The notes beneath the pieces are model-generated. The model was not told the origin of the DNA. It made no database searches and worked only from the letters and a program-made list of their open reading frames with translations. This document shows, one piece after another, positions 8,760 to 17,304 of a stretch of 43,092 nucleotides of DNA (position 1 is the stretch's first letter; each line of letters begins with the position of its first letter). The stretch is from Fidelibacterota bacterium. Its GTDB lineage: Bacteria > Fidelibacterota > Marinisomatia > SCGC-AAA003-L08 > JACNLC01. Location of the stretch: NCBI GenBank assembly GCA_024277615.1, contig JAJRUW010000069.1, positions 1 through 43,092 on the forward strand, read 5' to 3'. Position numbers and translations under genes: made by a program.

Positions 8760-10652
8760 ATGTTCAAATATTATCTCCTTACTGTAAGTTGCTGTCTGCT
8801 GCTGCAGAGTGCCCGGGCGCAGGATCTCCCCTGGTGGAATCAGTCCGTATTTTACGAAATATTTGTGAGGAGTTTTTATGACAGCGACGGAGACGGCACC
8901 GGCGATTTGCAGGGCCTCATCGATAAACTCGATTATCTCAACGACGGTGACCCTGCTACCAGCACGGATCTGGGAATTAGCGGCATCTGGCTCATGCCCA
9001 TTCAGCCCTCACCCAGCACTCACGGCTACGACGCCACGGATTACAGGAACATCAACCCGGACTACGGCTCGCTTGCCACTTTCAGTGAACTCGTGGAAGC
9101 CTGTCATGCCCGGGGTATCCGCATCATCATAGACTATGTCATGAACCACTGCTCAAATCAGCATCCCTGGTTTCAGGCCGCCGAGCAGGATGTCAATTCT
9201 CCCTATCGGGACTGGTTCCGCTGGGAAAATGAATATCCGGGTTATTTGGGCCCCTGGGGGCAACCCGTCTGGCATGCAGCCAACGGCTATTTTTACTACG
9301 GTCTTTTCTGGAGCGGTATGCCGGACCTCAACTACGCCACTCAGGCGGTGCAGAATGAGATGCTGGATATCTCCCGTTTCTGGCTGGACTCCCTCCATGT
9401 GGACGGCTTCCGTCTGGATGCCATTCAGTATTTATTTGAGGATGGCCAGCAATTGAATAATGTCCCCGAGACTTATGATTTTCTGAGGACCTTTCGAAAT
9501 TATTACAAAGCCATCTCACCGGAGGCCATGACCGTGGGAGAGGTTTGGTCTTCCACAGAGAATGTGGCCACCTATGTGGACAGTACGGGGATCGACTTTT
9601 GTTTTGAATTCGAGCTGTCCGATGCCATTGGCAGCGGTGTTTTGACGCATCAACCCTCCCCCATCAGAGACCGGATCAGTGAAGTACTGGATGCCTATCC
9701 GGTCTATCAATTTGCCCCTTTTCTCTCAAATCACGACCAGGAGCGCATTTTCGGAGTGCTCAACGAAAGTACTGAACAAATGAAGCAGGCTGCTGCCATC
9801 TGTCTCACCCTGCCGGGCATTCCCTTTCTTTACTATGGTGAGGAGATTGGGATGACCGGCTCAAACTCTGACGGTACAAACCGCAGTCCCATGCAGTGGA
9901 CATCCGCTGAAAATGCTGGATTCACTACGGGCAGCAGTTGGTTTCCGGTGGATGCCGGTTATGTGACCCACAACGTCGTGACCCAACAGGCTGACCCGGC
10001 ATCGCTGTGGAACTGGTACCGGGGACTGATCAAAGCCCGCAACAATTTTCCGGCCTTGAGCATTGGGGACTATGAAGAAGTTACCTCCGGACAGTATAAT
10101 CTGCTCTCTTATGCCCGGAGTACAGCGGATGAAATGATCGTGGCTCTGTTCAATCTGCATATTTTTACACTGAACCAACCGGCAATTTCCCTTGCGGCTT
10201 CTCAGCTACCTGCCGGCGAGTATTTCGTTTCGGATCTGCTGACCGGAACGCAATTGGGGCTGGTTCTGATAGACGCAAACGGCGGATTCACAGACTGGAA
10301 CATACCGCTTAGCCTGGAAGCCTTTGCGACGGCTCTGCTGCTGATTACACCCAATCTGTCCATTGATGAAACAGCAGGGCTGGTTCCCGATACTGCACAG
10401 CTGATAGGAGCCTGTCCCAATCCTTTTAATTCAAGTACATTTATAGGGTATGATCTGTCTGCCCGCAGTAATGTGACCCTGCAGATTCTCGACCTTCGGG
10501 GAAGAAATGTTGCAACCCTGCTGCAGGGAGTGCAGAATGCAGGTCCCGGCCGGGTCCGCTGGAATAGCGGGAATCTGCCAAGCGGCATCTACTGGGTGCG
10601 GCTGGAAAGTTCCTCAGGGGTACAAACTAAAAAAATTATGTTACTGAAATAG
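8760..10652 (+). CDS. Secreted GH13 alpha-amylase with type IX-like C-terminal sorting domain
   Basis: A 630-residue glycoside hydrolase. Residues 1-20 are a signal peptide. The (beta/alpha)8 domain carries an N-terminal calcium-type loop (DSDGDGTGD, 41-49) and all GH13 regions: DYVMNH (125-130), GFRLD with nucleophile D220, GEVW with acid/base E261, and SNHD with D326. The close likeness to Halothermothrix AmyA suggests subfamily GH13_36, by memory only. The last ~80 residues (PNPFNSSTF ... SGIYWVRL ... KKIMLLK) match the Por/type IX secretion sorting domain. It should cut starch or malto-oligosaccharides at the cell surface. The SSS symporter is divergent. The ribosome site is weak. Confidence 0.95.
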   Translation: MFKYYLLTVSCCLLLQSARAQDLPWWNQSVFYEIFVRSFYDSDGDGTGDLQGLIDKLDYLNDGDPATSTDLGISGIWLMPIQPSPSTHGYDATDYRNINPDYGSLATFSELVEACHARGIRIIIDYVMNHCSNQHPWFQAAEQDVNSPYRDWFRWENEYPGYLGPWGQPVWHAANGYFYYGLFWSGMPDLNYATQAVQNEMLDISRFWLDSLHVDGFRLDAIQYLFEDGQQLNNVPETYDFLRTFRNYYKAISPEAMTVGEVWSSTENVATYVDSTGIDFCFEFELSDAIGSGVLTHQPSPIRDRISEVLDAYPVYQFAPFLSNHDQERIFGVLNESTEQMKQAAAICLTLPGIPFLYYGEEIGMTGSNSDGTNRSPMQWTSAENAGFTTGSSWFPVDAGYVTHNVVTQQADPASLWNWYRGLIKARNNFPALSIGDYEEVTSGQYNLLSYARSTADEMIVALFNLHIFTLNQPAISLAASQLPAGEYFVSDLLTGTQLGLVLIDANGGFTDWNIPLSLEAFATALLLITPNLSIDETAGLVPDTAQLIGACPNPFNSSTFIGYDLSARSNVTLQILDLRGRNVATLLQGVQNAGPGRVRWNSGNLPSGIYWVRLESSSGVQTKKIMLLK

Positions 10653-10793
10653 ATTCATCTGACCACGTGAGGAGTTTAGTAAAAATTGATGTGCAACATT
10701 ATTAATCATTTAAAGTTTACGGAGCGAATTGAACGATCAATGGGATCTTTGAACACGCTGAATGTGAGCATGTTAAAATACACTTCCTCAACT

Positions 10794-10826
10794 GCAGAAT
10801 CCCCACCATTTCGGAGGGGATTCTGC
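10794..10826. repeat. Perfect 11-bp inverted repeat
   Basis: Arms 10794-10804 and 10816-10826 are perfectly complementary with an 11-base loop. No T-tract follows on either strand, so it is not a classic intrinsic terminator. It lies about 140 bases past the amylase stop and could form the 3' end of that mRNA, or be debris of a mobile element. Confidence 0.55.
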
Positions 10827-10985
10827 ACTCTGACTACACACATACGGATATGAGTCTTTTACCTGTCTGTGAATTAAAAATGATTAGCAGCCCTTTTGTG
10901 TGGTCTTTTGTACCCCCCGGCATAAATACCAGGGTAATTGGGAGATTACTATAAGCACGAGAGCTGAAAACTGATGCTACTGTCA

Positions 10986-11005
10986 CCCAGCCTTTCAAGG
11001 CTGGG
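10986..11005. repeat. REP-like palindrome
   Basis: Nine-base arms 10986-10994 and 10997-11005 with a two-base loop. On the minus strand the loop is GA between TT and AA, the same core as two of the palindromes at the left end of the window, while the arms differ. It lies 11 bases outside the insertion-sequence end. Confidence 0.5.
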
Positions 11006-11016
11006 ACTCGAGTTTG

Positions 11017-11044
11017 GCTACTTGACAAATAGCATAACATCGTG
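11017..11044. repeat. Left terminal inverted repeat of the IS
   Basis: This pairs with 12264-12291 at 24 of 28 positions. The invariant parts are the outer seven bases and the inner thirteen bases (11032-11044). Confidence 0.75.
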
Positions 11045-11130
11045 TTCATTTAATACAGTGGAAACAAAAATTCCGTTATCAGCTCACGTTCTTTGAAAAT
11101 TAATAGACATTGCTCATGTGTTATAATGTG

Positions 11131-12136
11131 TTATAATGATTCCCCGGACATATTCATACATGACATTATCCGGCAGATCATAAGATAATCCAAATATGGT
11201 AAACACTGTATTGGATATTCTAATAGCTCCTGGCAATTTACAGGAGTCAATCCTCCTTGTGTGCTATAATTGTGATGCTGGTTATGAAACTGACAGAATT
11301 GATCTGTAGCAGTTTGGAGCTGGCAGGTATGCTTGTAGTGCTCTGCTGTCAATACAGCACTTTGCAATGACCGGTTAAAATGTTCAATAATCCCGTTTCT
11401 CCAAGGTTCTTTGGTCGGAATGAACACCGGTATAATGCCCAATGATAGACATAATCTGATGAGTTTACCCAGGGCATTTGATTTGTTTAGACTTCCCCAG
11501 AAAGCAAGAAAATTATCCATCTGTAAATAATTCGGTATTCCGACATTTTTTTCAGGACTTAACAAGACAATTACAAACAGATGTAGTTTTTTGGTTATCT
11601 AACACAAAAGCTCCTGCAATATGCGTATCACAGCATATGATTGTATGAAAGTAAAATCGAGTTTTACTTAAAAGATACCGAGGACCGATTAAATCCAACT
11701 GGTGACATAACACATAAGAATATGGATATACATTGCCTTTGGGGAGATAAGTTATAGATTTCTTTCTGATAAGATGGTTACGATTGACAACACGAGAAAT
11801 TGTCCATACGGGTGGAGGTGTAATCCCTGTCTTAGAGATAGCATAAGATATTGCTTGAGGTCCGTATTGTGCATATGGAGTTTTCATCAATTTCTCGCGT
11901 GTGTCAATAATTGTTTGTTCCATTTTGATATCAGTTTTATGGGTTACTTTTAAAGGTGCTCGAGATTTCTCTTTGAACCATTCGGGGTCGGCGGTTTTGT
12001 AACGATTGTACCACTTATAAAACCATCCCCTGGAGCATCCATAAGTGGTGCAAATGTCGATAATGTGGAGACCTTTGAGATATTGGTTAACAACTTCAAT
12101 GCGTTGTTGCTCTTTTATTTTTGATTTTTCATTCAC
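11131..12136 (-). pseudogene. IS481-like DDE transposase, split by a frameshift
   Basis: Two overlapping frames make one integrase-core transposase. The first (12136-11552, GTG start after GGGAAG) has a helix-turn-helix region (DICTTYGCSRGWFYKWYNRY) and the first catalytic aspartate in HQLDLIGP. The second (11565-11131) has the other two catalytic positions: D in LQMDN and E in RNGIIEHFNRS. The frame breaks at TCC TGA followed by a run of A. Joining them requires reading one base forward (+1), which restores a continuous family-like sequence. It is either a decayed copy, a homopolymer error, or a +1 recoding site; the reader should treat it as non-functional unless shown otherwise. Confidence 0.8.
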
Positions 12137-12263
12137 GGCAATCTTCCCAGATTTTTTCTGGAAGAATCGCTAATTCCGTAAATATGATACAACTAGGAGT
12201 GTTCATGATGTTATGCAAATATTTATCACTAAAAAGTCCACGATGTTGTGCAAACTTTGTGTT

Positions 12264-12291
12264 CACGATGTTATGCGATCTCTAAAGTAGC
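12264..12291. repeat. Right terminal inverted repeat of the IS
   Basis: This pairs with 11017-11044. The inner core is repeated at 12201-12216 (gttcatgatgttatgc) and, with one change, at 12239-12251, giving three direct copies at this end, possibly transposase-binding sites. Confidence 0.75.
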
Positions 12292-12652
12292 TCCTTATTT
12301 TTCGCTGGGACTTGGAACCGGGATGCGATACTACTGGACATAGGAAGATGTCTTTATCCCCCATTTAGCAAATATCAGGACGGATTATTATATGGGCGGG
12401 GTTCCTTTATATTTCACCCTGCGAGAAAGATATTCATTTAACGGAACGGAAGATTTTAAACCTTTAGGCTTCCTGATGGATCAGGTTTTGGGTGTCGGAT
12501 TTAAAATTAACGCTACCTTTTCACTACAGCTGGAACCGGGGTACGAAATGCAGCTATTACAGATCAACCAGCAGATATTTGATTATCTTAGTGTGCAAAA
12601 AACCGCAAAATACAATGTTGTTTTCCTGAATACGGGACTTTCCATCAACTGA
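12292..12652 (+). pseudogene. 3' remnant of an outer-membrane beta-barrel protein gene
   Basis: Starting at the IS end, one frame reads PYFSLGLGTGMRYYWT, then an in-frame TAG at 12341-12343, then continues open through the Met at 12392 to the stop ending at 12652. The pattern of short alternating strands with aromatic residues and glycine turns (VGFKINATFSLQLEPGYEMQ) resembles small OmpA/OmpW-like barrels. The 5' end, including the signal peptide, is missing and is not found left of the IS. With truncation and an internal stop, it is almost certainly dead. The 86-codon piece from 12392 has no ribosome site or signal peptide. Confidence 0.65.
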
Positions 12653-12711
12653 AGATGCCAGTTTGTATTATATTTCGCCTGACCGCTTAGATAGTCGTAC
12701 TGGCGGCAGCG

Positions 12712-13164
12712 CTATTTTTCGTGATGCGGTATAACCAGCACCGGACAGGCTGCCTGGTTGATAACCTGCTGAGAGATGGTTCCGGTAATGAATTCCTTTA
12801 GACTATCCCGCCCTTTGGTGTACATGACGATGAGGTCGGCCCCAAGTTCTTCGGCCACCTCGGGGATGATATCTCCGGGCTTACCTTTCCGCAACAGATA
12901 ATCTACTTCCAGATCACCGGCGCCGTATTTTTCGACGAGCTCTTTCATTTTCCGTTTGGCGGTCAGCGATGTTTCCCTAAATTGTTGCATCATTTTAAGG
13001 GCACTTACTCTGAGCATCTCCATCTCTTCCTGGCTCATGAATTCAGGATGGACATTCAGCAGGGTGATCTTGGCATCCAACTGATGTGCCCAAACTACGG
13101 CTCGTTTCAAGGCCACATGCATCTCGCTCTCAAGCGCTACCGGACAAAGAATATGTTTGATCAT
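12712..13164 (-). CDS. Universal stress protein (UspA family)
   Basis: A 150-residue single-domain Usp protein. The N-terminus MIKHILCPVALESE and the C-terminus ACPVLVIPH are typical. The usual ATP-binding motif G-2x-G-9x-G(S/T) is only partly kept: in MYTKGRDSLKEFITGTIS the first glycine is a tyrosine, while the second glycine and the GT pair are present. ATP binding is therefore uncertain. AGGGGG lies ahead of the ATG. It begins 11 bases after the NhaD-like antiporter and is surely in its operon; Usp proteins are often paired with ion transporters as soluble regulators. Confidence 0.9.
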   Translation of the reverse strand: MIKHILCPVALESEMHVALKRAVVWAHQLDAKITLLNVHPEFMSQEEMEMLRVSALKMMQQFRETSLTAKRKMKELVEKYGAGDLEVDYLLRKGKPGDIIPEVAEELGADLIVMYTKGRDSLKEFITGTISQQVINQAACPVLVIPHHEK

Positions 13165-13175
13165 TTCGTTTCCCC

Positions 13176-14717
13176 CTAAAAAAAGATGATACTGTCAAGA
13201 ATGAAGATGGGAATCAGGATCCCCACTGACCAGGCCATATAACCGAAAAAGCTGGGCATTTTGATCTTATTTTCTTCGGCGATGGATTTCACCATGAAAT
13301 TAGGCGCGTTCCCGATGTAAGTATTGGCACCCATAAAAACTGCGCCTGCTGAAACTGCCAGCAGAGTTGAAGACATAGTGGTCATCAATTGGGCGGCATC
13401 TCCTCCGGCAGTGTTGAAAAAGACCACATAGGTAGGAGCATTGTCCAGGAAACTTGAGAGTGACCCCGTCGCCCAGAAAAACATGCTGTTGACAAACTCT
13501 CCGGTCTGTGGATTTTTCACGAGATCGATAACAAACTTTAAAGCACCGTCTGTGCCGGCTCTCAGAATGGCGATAGGCGGAACCATGGTGATGAAGATTG
13601 TGGCAAACAGCTTGGCCACTTCCAGTATGGGTTCCCAGGTGAACCCGTTCCGGTCCCGTACTGCCAGAGGGGTTATTTTCCATGAAACCCAGGCGATTAT
13701 GAGCAGCAGGATCACCTGCGCCAGAACACCCTTGGTCATCATGCAGGTTCCCCAGGCCGATATGGCCCAGTCCGCCGGATTGGTTACATCGGGATGCCAG
13801 ATACCGCTGAGGATCACTGCTCCGACAATGAGGGGCAGCAGCAGCAGGTTACTTTTGCCTTCCAGTCCCAAAGGCGTTTTTGTCCCCTCCTCCGGTGGAG
13901 TGCCTTCCTTTTTGTACAGCCAGCTGTCTATAAAAAAGAACAGAACAAGCAGGATGCCGGCTGTAAACACCATGGGAATGAACATGTGTTTTGTAGTCCA
14001 GAAAAAGCTGACGCCCTTGAGAAACCCGAGAAACAGCGGCGGATCACCCAGCGGCGTGAGGGAACCGCCGATATTGGCAACCAGAAATATGAAAAATACG
14101 ATCACATGGATTTTCTTTTTACGCCAGGCATTTGCCCTGATCAGGGGACGGATGAGCAGCATGGCCGCCCCTGTGGTCCCCATCCAGGAAGCCAGAATAG
14201 TACCGATGACCAGAATGATCGTATTGACCCCGGGACTGCCCCGCAGAGAGCCCGTCAGGCGGACTCCTCCGGCAACCGTAAAAAGAGACAGCAGCAACAC
14301 AATAAAGGGTATGAACTCACTCAAATAGACTTCTGTGAGATAAAAACCGGCCATATTTATCCCGTAGAAGGCTGCAAAGAGCACCAGGAATAAAATGCCC
14401 CAGAAGGCTGATATCTTGCCGTAATGATGATGCCAGATCTGCGGTACGGCCAGCGGTAAGATGGCGATGGACAATAAAATCCCCAGAAAGGGAATGATCC
14501 ACAGTAAATTGACTGTGGAGCCGTCTAAATGGGGTGCATCATGTTCGCCCTCCCCTTGCGCATCTTCCGGATGATCGGCCTGATGAGAGTTTCCAATATC
14601 CTGGCTCTGAGTAACCACACCTGAATTATGACCGGCAGCCTGCTCGGTGCCGAAAAGCGCAGAGGACATAGTTACTATCAAACCACAGATGAGGAAAATG
14701 GAGATTTTCTGTTTCAT
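13176..14717 (-). CDS. NhaD-type Na+/H+ antiporter (ion-transporter superfamily)
   Basis: This 513-residue protein should exchange Na+ for H+ across the inner membrane. Residues 1-24 look like a signal or first membrane segment, followed by a polar acidic, histidine-bearing stretch (His at 30, 45, 49, 59, 63) before the first core helix at ~70. The core has about 12 further segments with family loops GDPPLFLGF (224-232), SSFLDNAPTY and GANTYIGNAPN. Annotation pipelines often call this family putative citrate transporter. Position beside the NQR genes supports a sodium role. GAAGG precedes the ATG by about 12 bases. UspA follows directly. Confidence 0.85.
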   Translation of the reverse strand: MKQKISIFLICGLIVTMSSALFGTEQAAGHNSGVVTQSQDIGNSHQADHPEDAQGEGEHDAPHLDGSTVNLLWIIPFLGILLSIAILPLAVPQIWHHHYGKISAFWGILFLVLFAAFYGINMAGFYLTEVYLSEFIPFIVLLLSLFTVAGGVRLTGSLRGSPGVNTIILVIGTILASWMGTTGAAMLLIRPLIRANAWRKKKIHVIVFFIFLVANIGGSLTPLGDPPLFLGFLKGVSFFWTTKHMFIPMVFTAGILLVLFFFIDSWLYKKEGTPPEEGTKTPLGLEGKSNLLLLPLIVGAVILSGIWHPDVTNPADWAISAWGTCMMTKGVLAQVILLLIIAWVSWKITPLAVRDRNGFTWEPILEVAKLFATIFITMVPPIAILRAGTDGALKFVIDLVKNPQTGEFVNSMFFWATGSLSSFLDNAPTYVVFFNTAGGDAAQLMTTMSSTLLAVSAGAVFMGANTYIGNAPNFMVKSIAEENKIKMPSFFGYMAWSVGILIPIFILDSIIFF

Positions 14718-14782
14718 GTTTTTCCGGAACCTTCTTTCACTTGTTTCGTATTCAGCTATTCACGATAACTTTGAGGTAAATC

Positions 14783-14953
14783 ATGGCGACTATTTTAGCA
14801 ACTTTCACGTTAATTTTTATAGCGATAATTGGCTTAAGTTTGAGTGCGCTGGTCTCCAAAAAACAAATTCGCGGAACCTGCAGCACTACCGGAGAGGACT
14901 GTGCCTGCACGACAGAAGCCAAACAAAGCTGTAAATCGTACCGGCAATATTAG
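14783..14953 (+). CDS. nqrM: NqrM-like Na+-NQR maturation protein (small, cysteine-rich)
   Basis: A 56-codon gene. It encodes one membrane helix (ILATFTLIFIAIIGLSLSAL) followed by a short tail with four cysteines, C33, C40, C42 and C50, in the order GTC ... DCAC ... SC. This is the layout of NqrM (formerly DUF539), which in Vibrio is needed to build the iron site held by cysteines of NqrD and NqrE. AGGT lies about 6 bases before the ATG. It sits between the NhaD-like gene (divergent, 65 bases) and apbE (convergent, 54 bases), on the strand opposite the nqr operon, so it has its own promoter. The identification is by eye but the context is strong. Confidence 0.8.
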   Translation: MATILATFTLIFIAIIGLSLSALVSKKQIRGTCSTTGEDCACTTEAKQSCKSYRQY

Positions 14954-15007
14954 CACAATTCATGCCGCCGGCTTTGCGTCTAATGTATGAAATCCGGGAA
15001 GGCTCTT

Positions 15008-16054
15008 TTAATTCTCATTTTTCGTATAATAATACTGAAACCCTGAACTCATCATTTGAGTCAGGTTCCCGCCGATATCCATCTCCACTATAAAACATTC
15101 TGTATCATCGAGGGAGTTTATCCATTTCAAACCGGCTTCCGGCCCCAGTAACATAAGTGAAGTTGCAAAAGCATCTGCATCCATGCAGTTTGCTGCAATT
15201 ACGGTAGCACTGACCAATTTATTGGTAACGGGATAACCTGTTTTAGGATTTATAGTGTGGGAAAATCTTTCCCCGTTATAATCAAAATAATTCCTGTAGT
15301 TTCCGGATGTTGCCATCGCCTTCTCCCGCAGACTTACTTTCCCGATGAGTTTCATTGCATCCACGGTTGAATCATCGGGATATTGAATGCCTATCTGCCA
15401 GGACACACCCTGCGCATTGACACCCCTGCAGCTTACCTCACCACCAATCTCCACCATAAAATCCGCATAACCCAGGGAGGTGAGATAATCAGCAGCAGAA
15501 TCGACGGCGTAGCCTTTGGCAATGGCACTCAAATCCAGCTCTGTATTCGGATTTTTTTTCACCAGGGAGTTATCCGTCAGGGTCAGATTCCCATAACCTA
15601 CTTCCGACAGTAAGGCCCTGATCTCGTAATCATTGGGAGGAGTCCACCGCCGGCCTGCGTTTCCGAATCCCCATAACCGCACCAGGGGTTGAACAGTGAT
15701 GTCAAACGCCCCGCCGGTCATGCCGGAAACCTCCTGACCACGTTTTATAACCCGGTACAATTCGGGTGAAAGCGCTATGGGGTCGGTCGTATGATTGGCA
15801 TTCAGCAGGGAAAGTTCGCTGCTCTCGAGATAGGTGGACATACGCTGGTTCACGGACTGTATCAGCGAATCCACTTCTTCATACAGCCGGGACTGCCTGG
15901 TTTCAGTCATGCTCACACCGGCGATTTTAATGGAGTAGGTCGTCCCCATGGTTTGTCCGTAAAACTGTATTTGAGGTTTTTTATTGGAACATACGGACAG
16001 AAATAAAATAAGAAAGCCCGGTATCAGTAACCGAACTTTCAATTTATATTTCAT
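15008..16054 (-). CDS. apbE: ApbE, FAD:protein FMN transferase (lipoprotein)
   Basis: A 348-residue ApbE-family enzyme that moves FMN from FAD onto a threonine of target proteins, here NqrB and NqrC. The N-terminus is a lipoprotein signal with the lipobox cysteine at C22 (LSVC), placing it on the periplasmic face. Family motifs are present: MGTTYS (36-41), GAFDI (115-119), LDLSAIAKGYAVD (173-185), IGGE (203-206), ATSGNYR (248-254), HTINPKTGYP (266-275) and DADAFATSL (292-300), the last holding metal-binding aspartates. It follows nqrF by 17 bases and is the last gene of the nqr operon. Confidence 0.95.
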   Translation of the reverse strand: MKYKLKVRLLIPGFLILFLSVCSNKKPQIQFYGQTMGTTYSIKIAGVSMTETRQSRLYEEVDSLIQSVNQRMSTYLESSELSLLNANHTTDPIALSPELYRVIKRGQEVSGMTGGAFDITVQPLVRLWGFGNAGRRWTPPNDYEIRALLSEVGYGNLTLTDNSLVKKNPNTELDLSAIAKGYAVDSAADYLTSLGYADFMVEIGGEVSCRGVNAQGVSWQIGIQYPDDSTVDAMKLIGKVSLREKAMATSGNYRNYFDYNGERFSHTINPKTGYPVTNKLVSATVIAANCMDADAFATSLMLLGPEAGLKWINSLDDTECFIVEMDIGGNLTQMMSSGFQYYYTKNEN

Positions 16055-16071
16055 GGATAGCCTGCAGAAAC

Positions 16072-17295
16072 TCAGAATTTATCGTACATGATCATATCCG
16101 GTTCCACACCCAGGTTGTATAGCATATTATCCACGGCATCAACCATCATCGGGGGGCCGCACATATAATATTCAACTTCTGTGGGGTCTTCATGGTCTTT
16201 AAGATAATTATCGTAAAGCACCTGATGTATGAAACCCACGGGGCCGGTCCAATTATCTTCCTTGAGCGGTTCAGAGAGGGCAACATGATAGCTGAAATTG
16301 GGGAAATCTTTTTCAATCTGTTTGAATTCATCATCATAGAACATCTCCCGCAGGGATCGGGCGCCGTACCAGAAGGAAACTTTGCGCTGTGTTTTCAGAG
16401 TCTTGAAAAGATTGAAAAGATGTGAGCGCATGGGGGCCATGCCGGCACCGCCGCCGATGAAAATCATTTCCTTGTCGGTGTCTTTGGTAAAGAATTCACC
16501 ATAGGGTCCTGAAATAGTTACTTTATCACCTGGTTTCAGATTAAAAATATAGGTGGAGGAAATGCCCGGCGGCACATCGTTCCACAGCTTTGGCGGGGGT
16601 GTTGCAATTCTCACATTCAACATGACGATATTGCCCTCTGCAGGGTGGTTGGCCATGGAATAGGCTCTCACAACCGGTTCGGTGTTCTTGCAATGCAGGT
16701 CCCAGATGTTATATTTATCCCAGTCTGCGTGGTATTCTGCATCAATTTCAATGGTGTGAAAGTCAATTTCATATTCCGGAATATCGATCTGAATGTATCC
16801 TCCGGCCCGGAAATTCAGGTTTTCCCCCGAGGGCAGCTCGAGTATCAGTTCCTTGATAAAGGTCGCAACACTGCGGTTTGAACGCACGGTACATTCCCAT
16901 TTCTGGATATTGAAGATTTCTTCGGGCACATGAATCTTCATGGCTTCTCTCACCTTGGTCTGGCAGGCCAGACGCCAGTGTTCTTTGGCCTCGGACCTTG
17001 AGATATGGTTCAGTTCTGTGGGCAGGATCTGACCTCCCCCTGTTTCAACCTGGACCTTGCAGAGTCCGCAAGTTCCGCCGCCGCCGCAGGCTGAGGGAAT
17101 GTATATGTTCAGGCTCGTCAGTGTGTTTAAAAGAGTTCCCCCGGGTTTCACCGTCGGCGACTTGTCCTCATCGTCATTTATGAGGATCTTCACCTTACCC
17201 TGGGGCAGGAGTTTCTTTTCAGCCAGATTCAGAATGCTGACCAGAATGAGGATTATGGCAATAAAAACAAGCACGCTGGCAATGGTAACGATCAT
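16072..17295 (-). CDS. nqrF: Na+-NQR subunit F (NADH-oxidising, FAD and 2Fe-2S)
   Basis: A 407-residue subunit that takes a hydride from NADH and passes electrons on to the rest of NQR. It has one N-terminal membrane helix (~5-25), a plant-type [2Fe-2S] ferredoxin domain with C70, C76, C79 and C111, an FAD domain with RAYSMANHP, and an NADH domain with [12 protein letters not shown] and the C-terminal YYMCGPPMM. Length and order match the family. It starts 9 bases after nqrE. All cluster and flavin residues that can be checked by eye are intact. Confidence 0.97.
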   Translation of the reverse strand: MIVTIASVLVFIAIILILVSILNLAEKKLLPQGKVKILINDDEDKSPTVKPGGTLLNTLTSLNIYIPSACGGGGTCGLCKVQVETGGGQILPTELNHISRSEAKEHWRLACQTKVREAMKIHVPEEIFNIQKWECTVRSNRSVATFIKELILELPSGENLNFRAGGYIQIDIPEYEIDFHTIEIDAEYHADWDKYNIWDLHCKNTEPVVRAYSMANHPAEGNIVMLNVRIATPPPKLWNDVPPGISSTYIFNLKPGDKVTISGPYGEFFTKDTDKEMIFIGGGAGMAPMRSHLFNLFKTLKTQRKVSFWYGARSLREMFYDDEFKQIEKDFPNFSYHVALSEPLKEDNWTGPVGFIHQVLYDNYLKDHEDPTEVEYYMCGPPMMVDAVDNMLYNLGVEPDMIMYDKF

Positions 17296-17304
17296 GGGTT
17301 TCCT

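Larger units (their letters stand above)
10653..11016. other. Intergenic region between amylase and insertion sequence
   Basis: No coding sequence can be supported. It contains two hairpins, at 10794-10826 and 10986-11005, described separately. It holds no obvious 5' half of the outer-membrane gene whose remnant lies on the other side of the insertion sequence. Confidence 0.4.
11017..12291 (-). mobile_element. IS481-like insertion sequence, about 1.27 kb
   Basis: The ends are set by an inverted repeat of 28 bases, 11017-11044 against 12264-12291, with 24 matches: GCTACTT, eight variable bases, then GCATAACATCGTG. Inside lies one DDE transposase gene split into two frames. The motif GATGTTATGC occurs again at 12207-12216, and a variant lies at 12242-12251, so the right end carries several subterminal copies of the repeat core. 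No target-site duplication could be seen. The element abuts a truncated outer-membrane gene on its right. The family name is by similarity of the transposase layout. Confidence 0.8.

Noticed and set aside
13441-14328. 295-codon plus-strand frame opposite the antiporter
   Set aside because: It is a shadow of the NhaD-like gene; the translation is rich in Arg, Ser, Pro and Met with no domain pattern.
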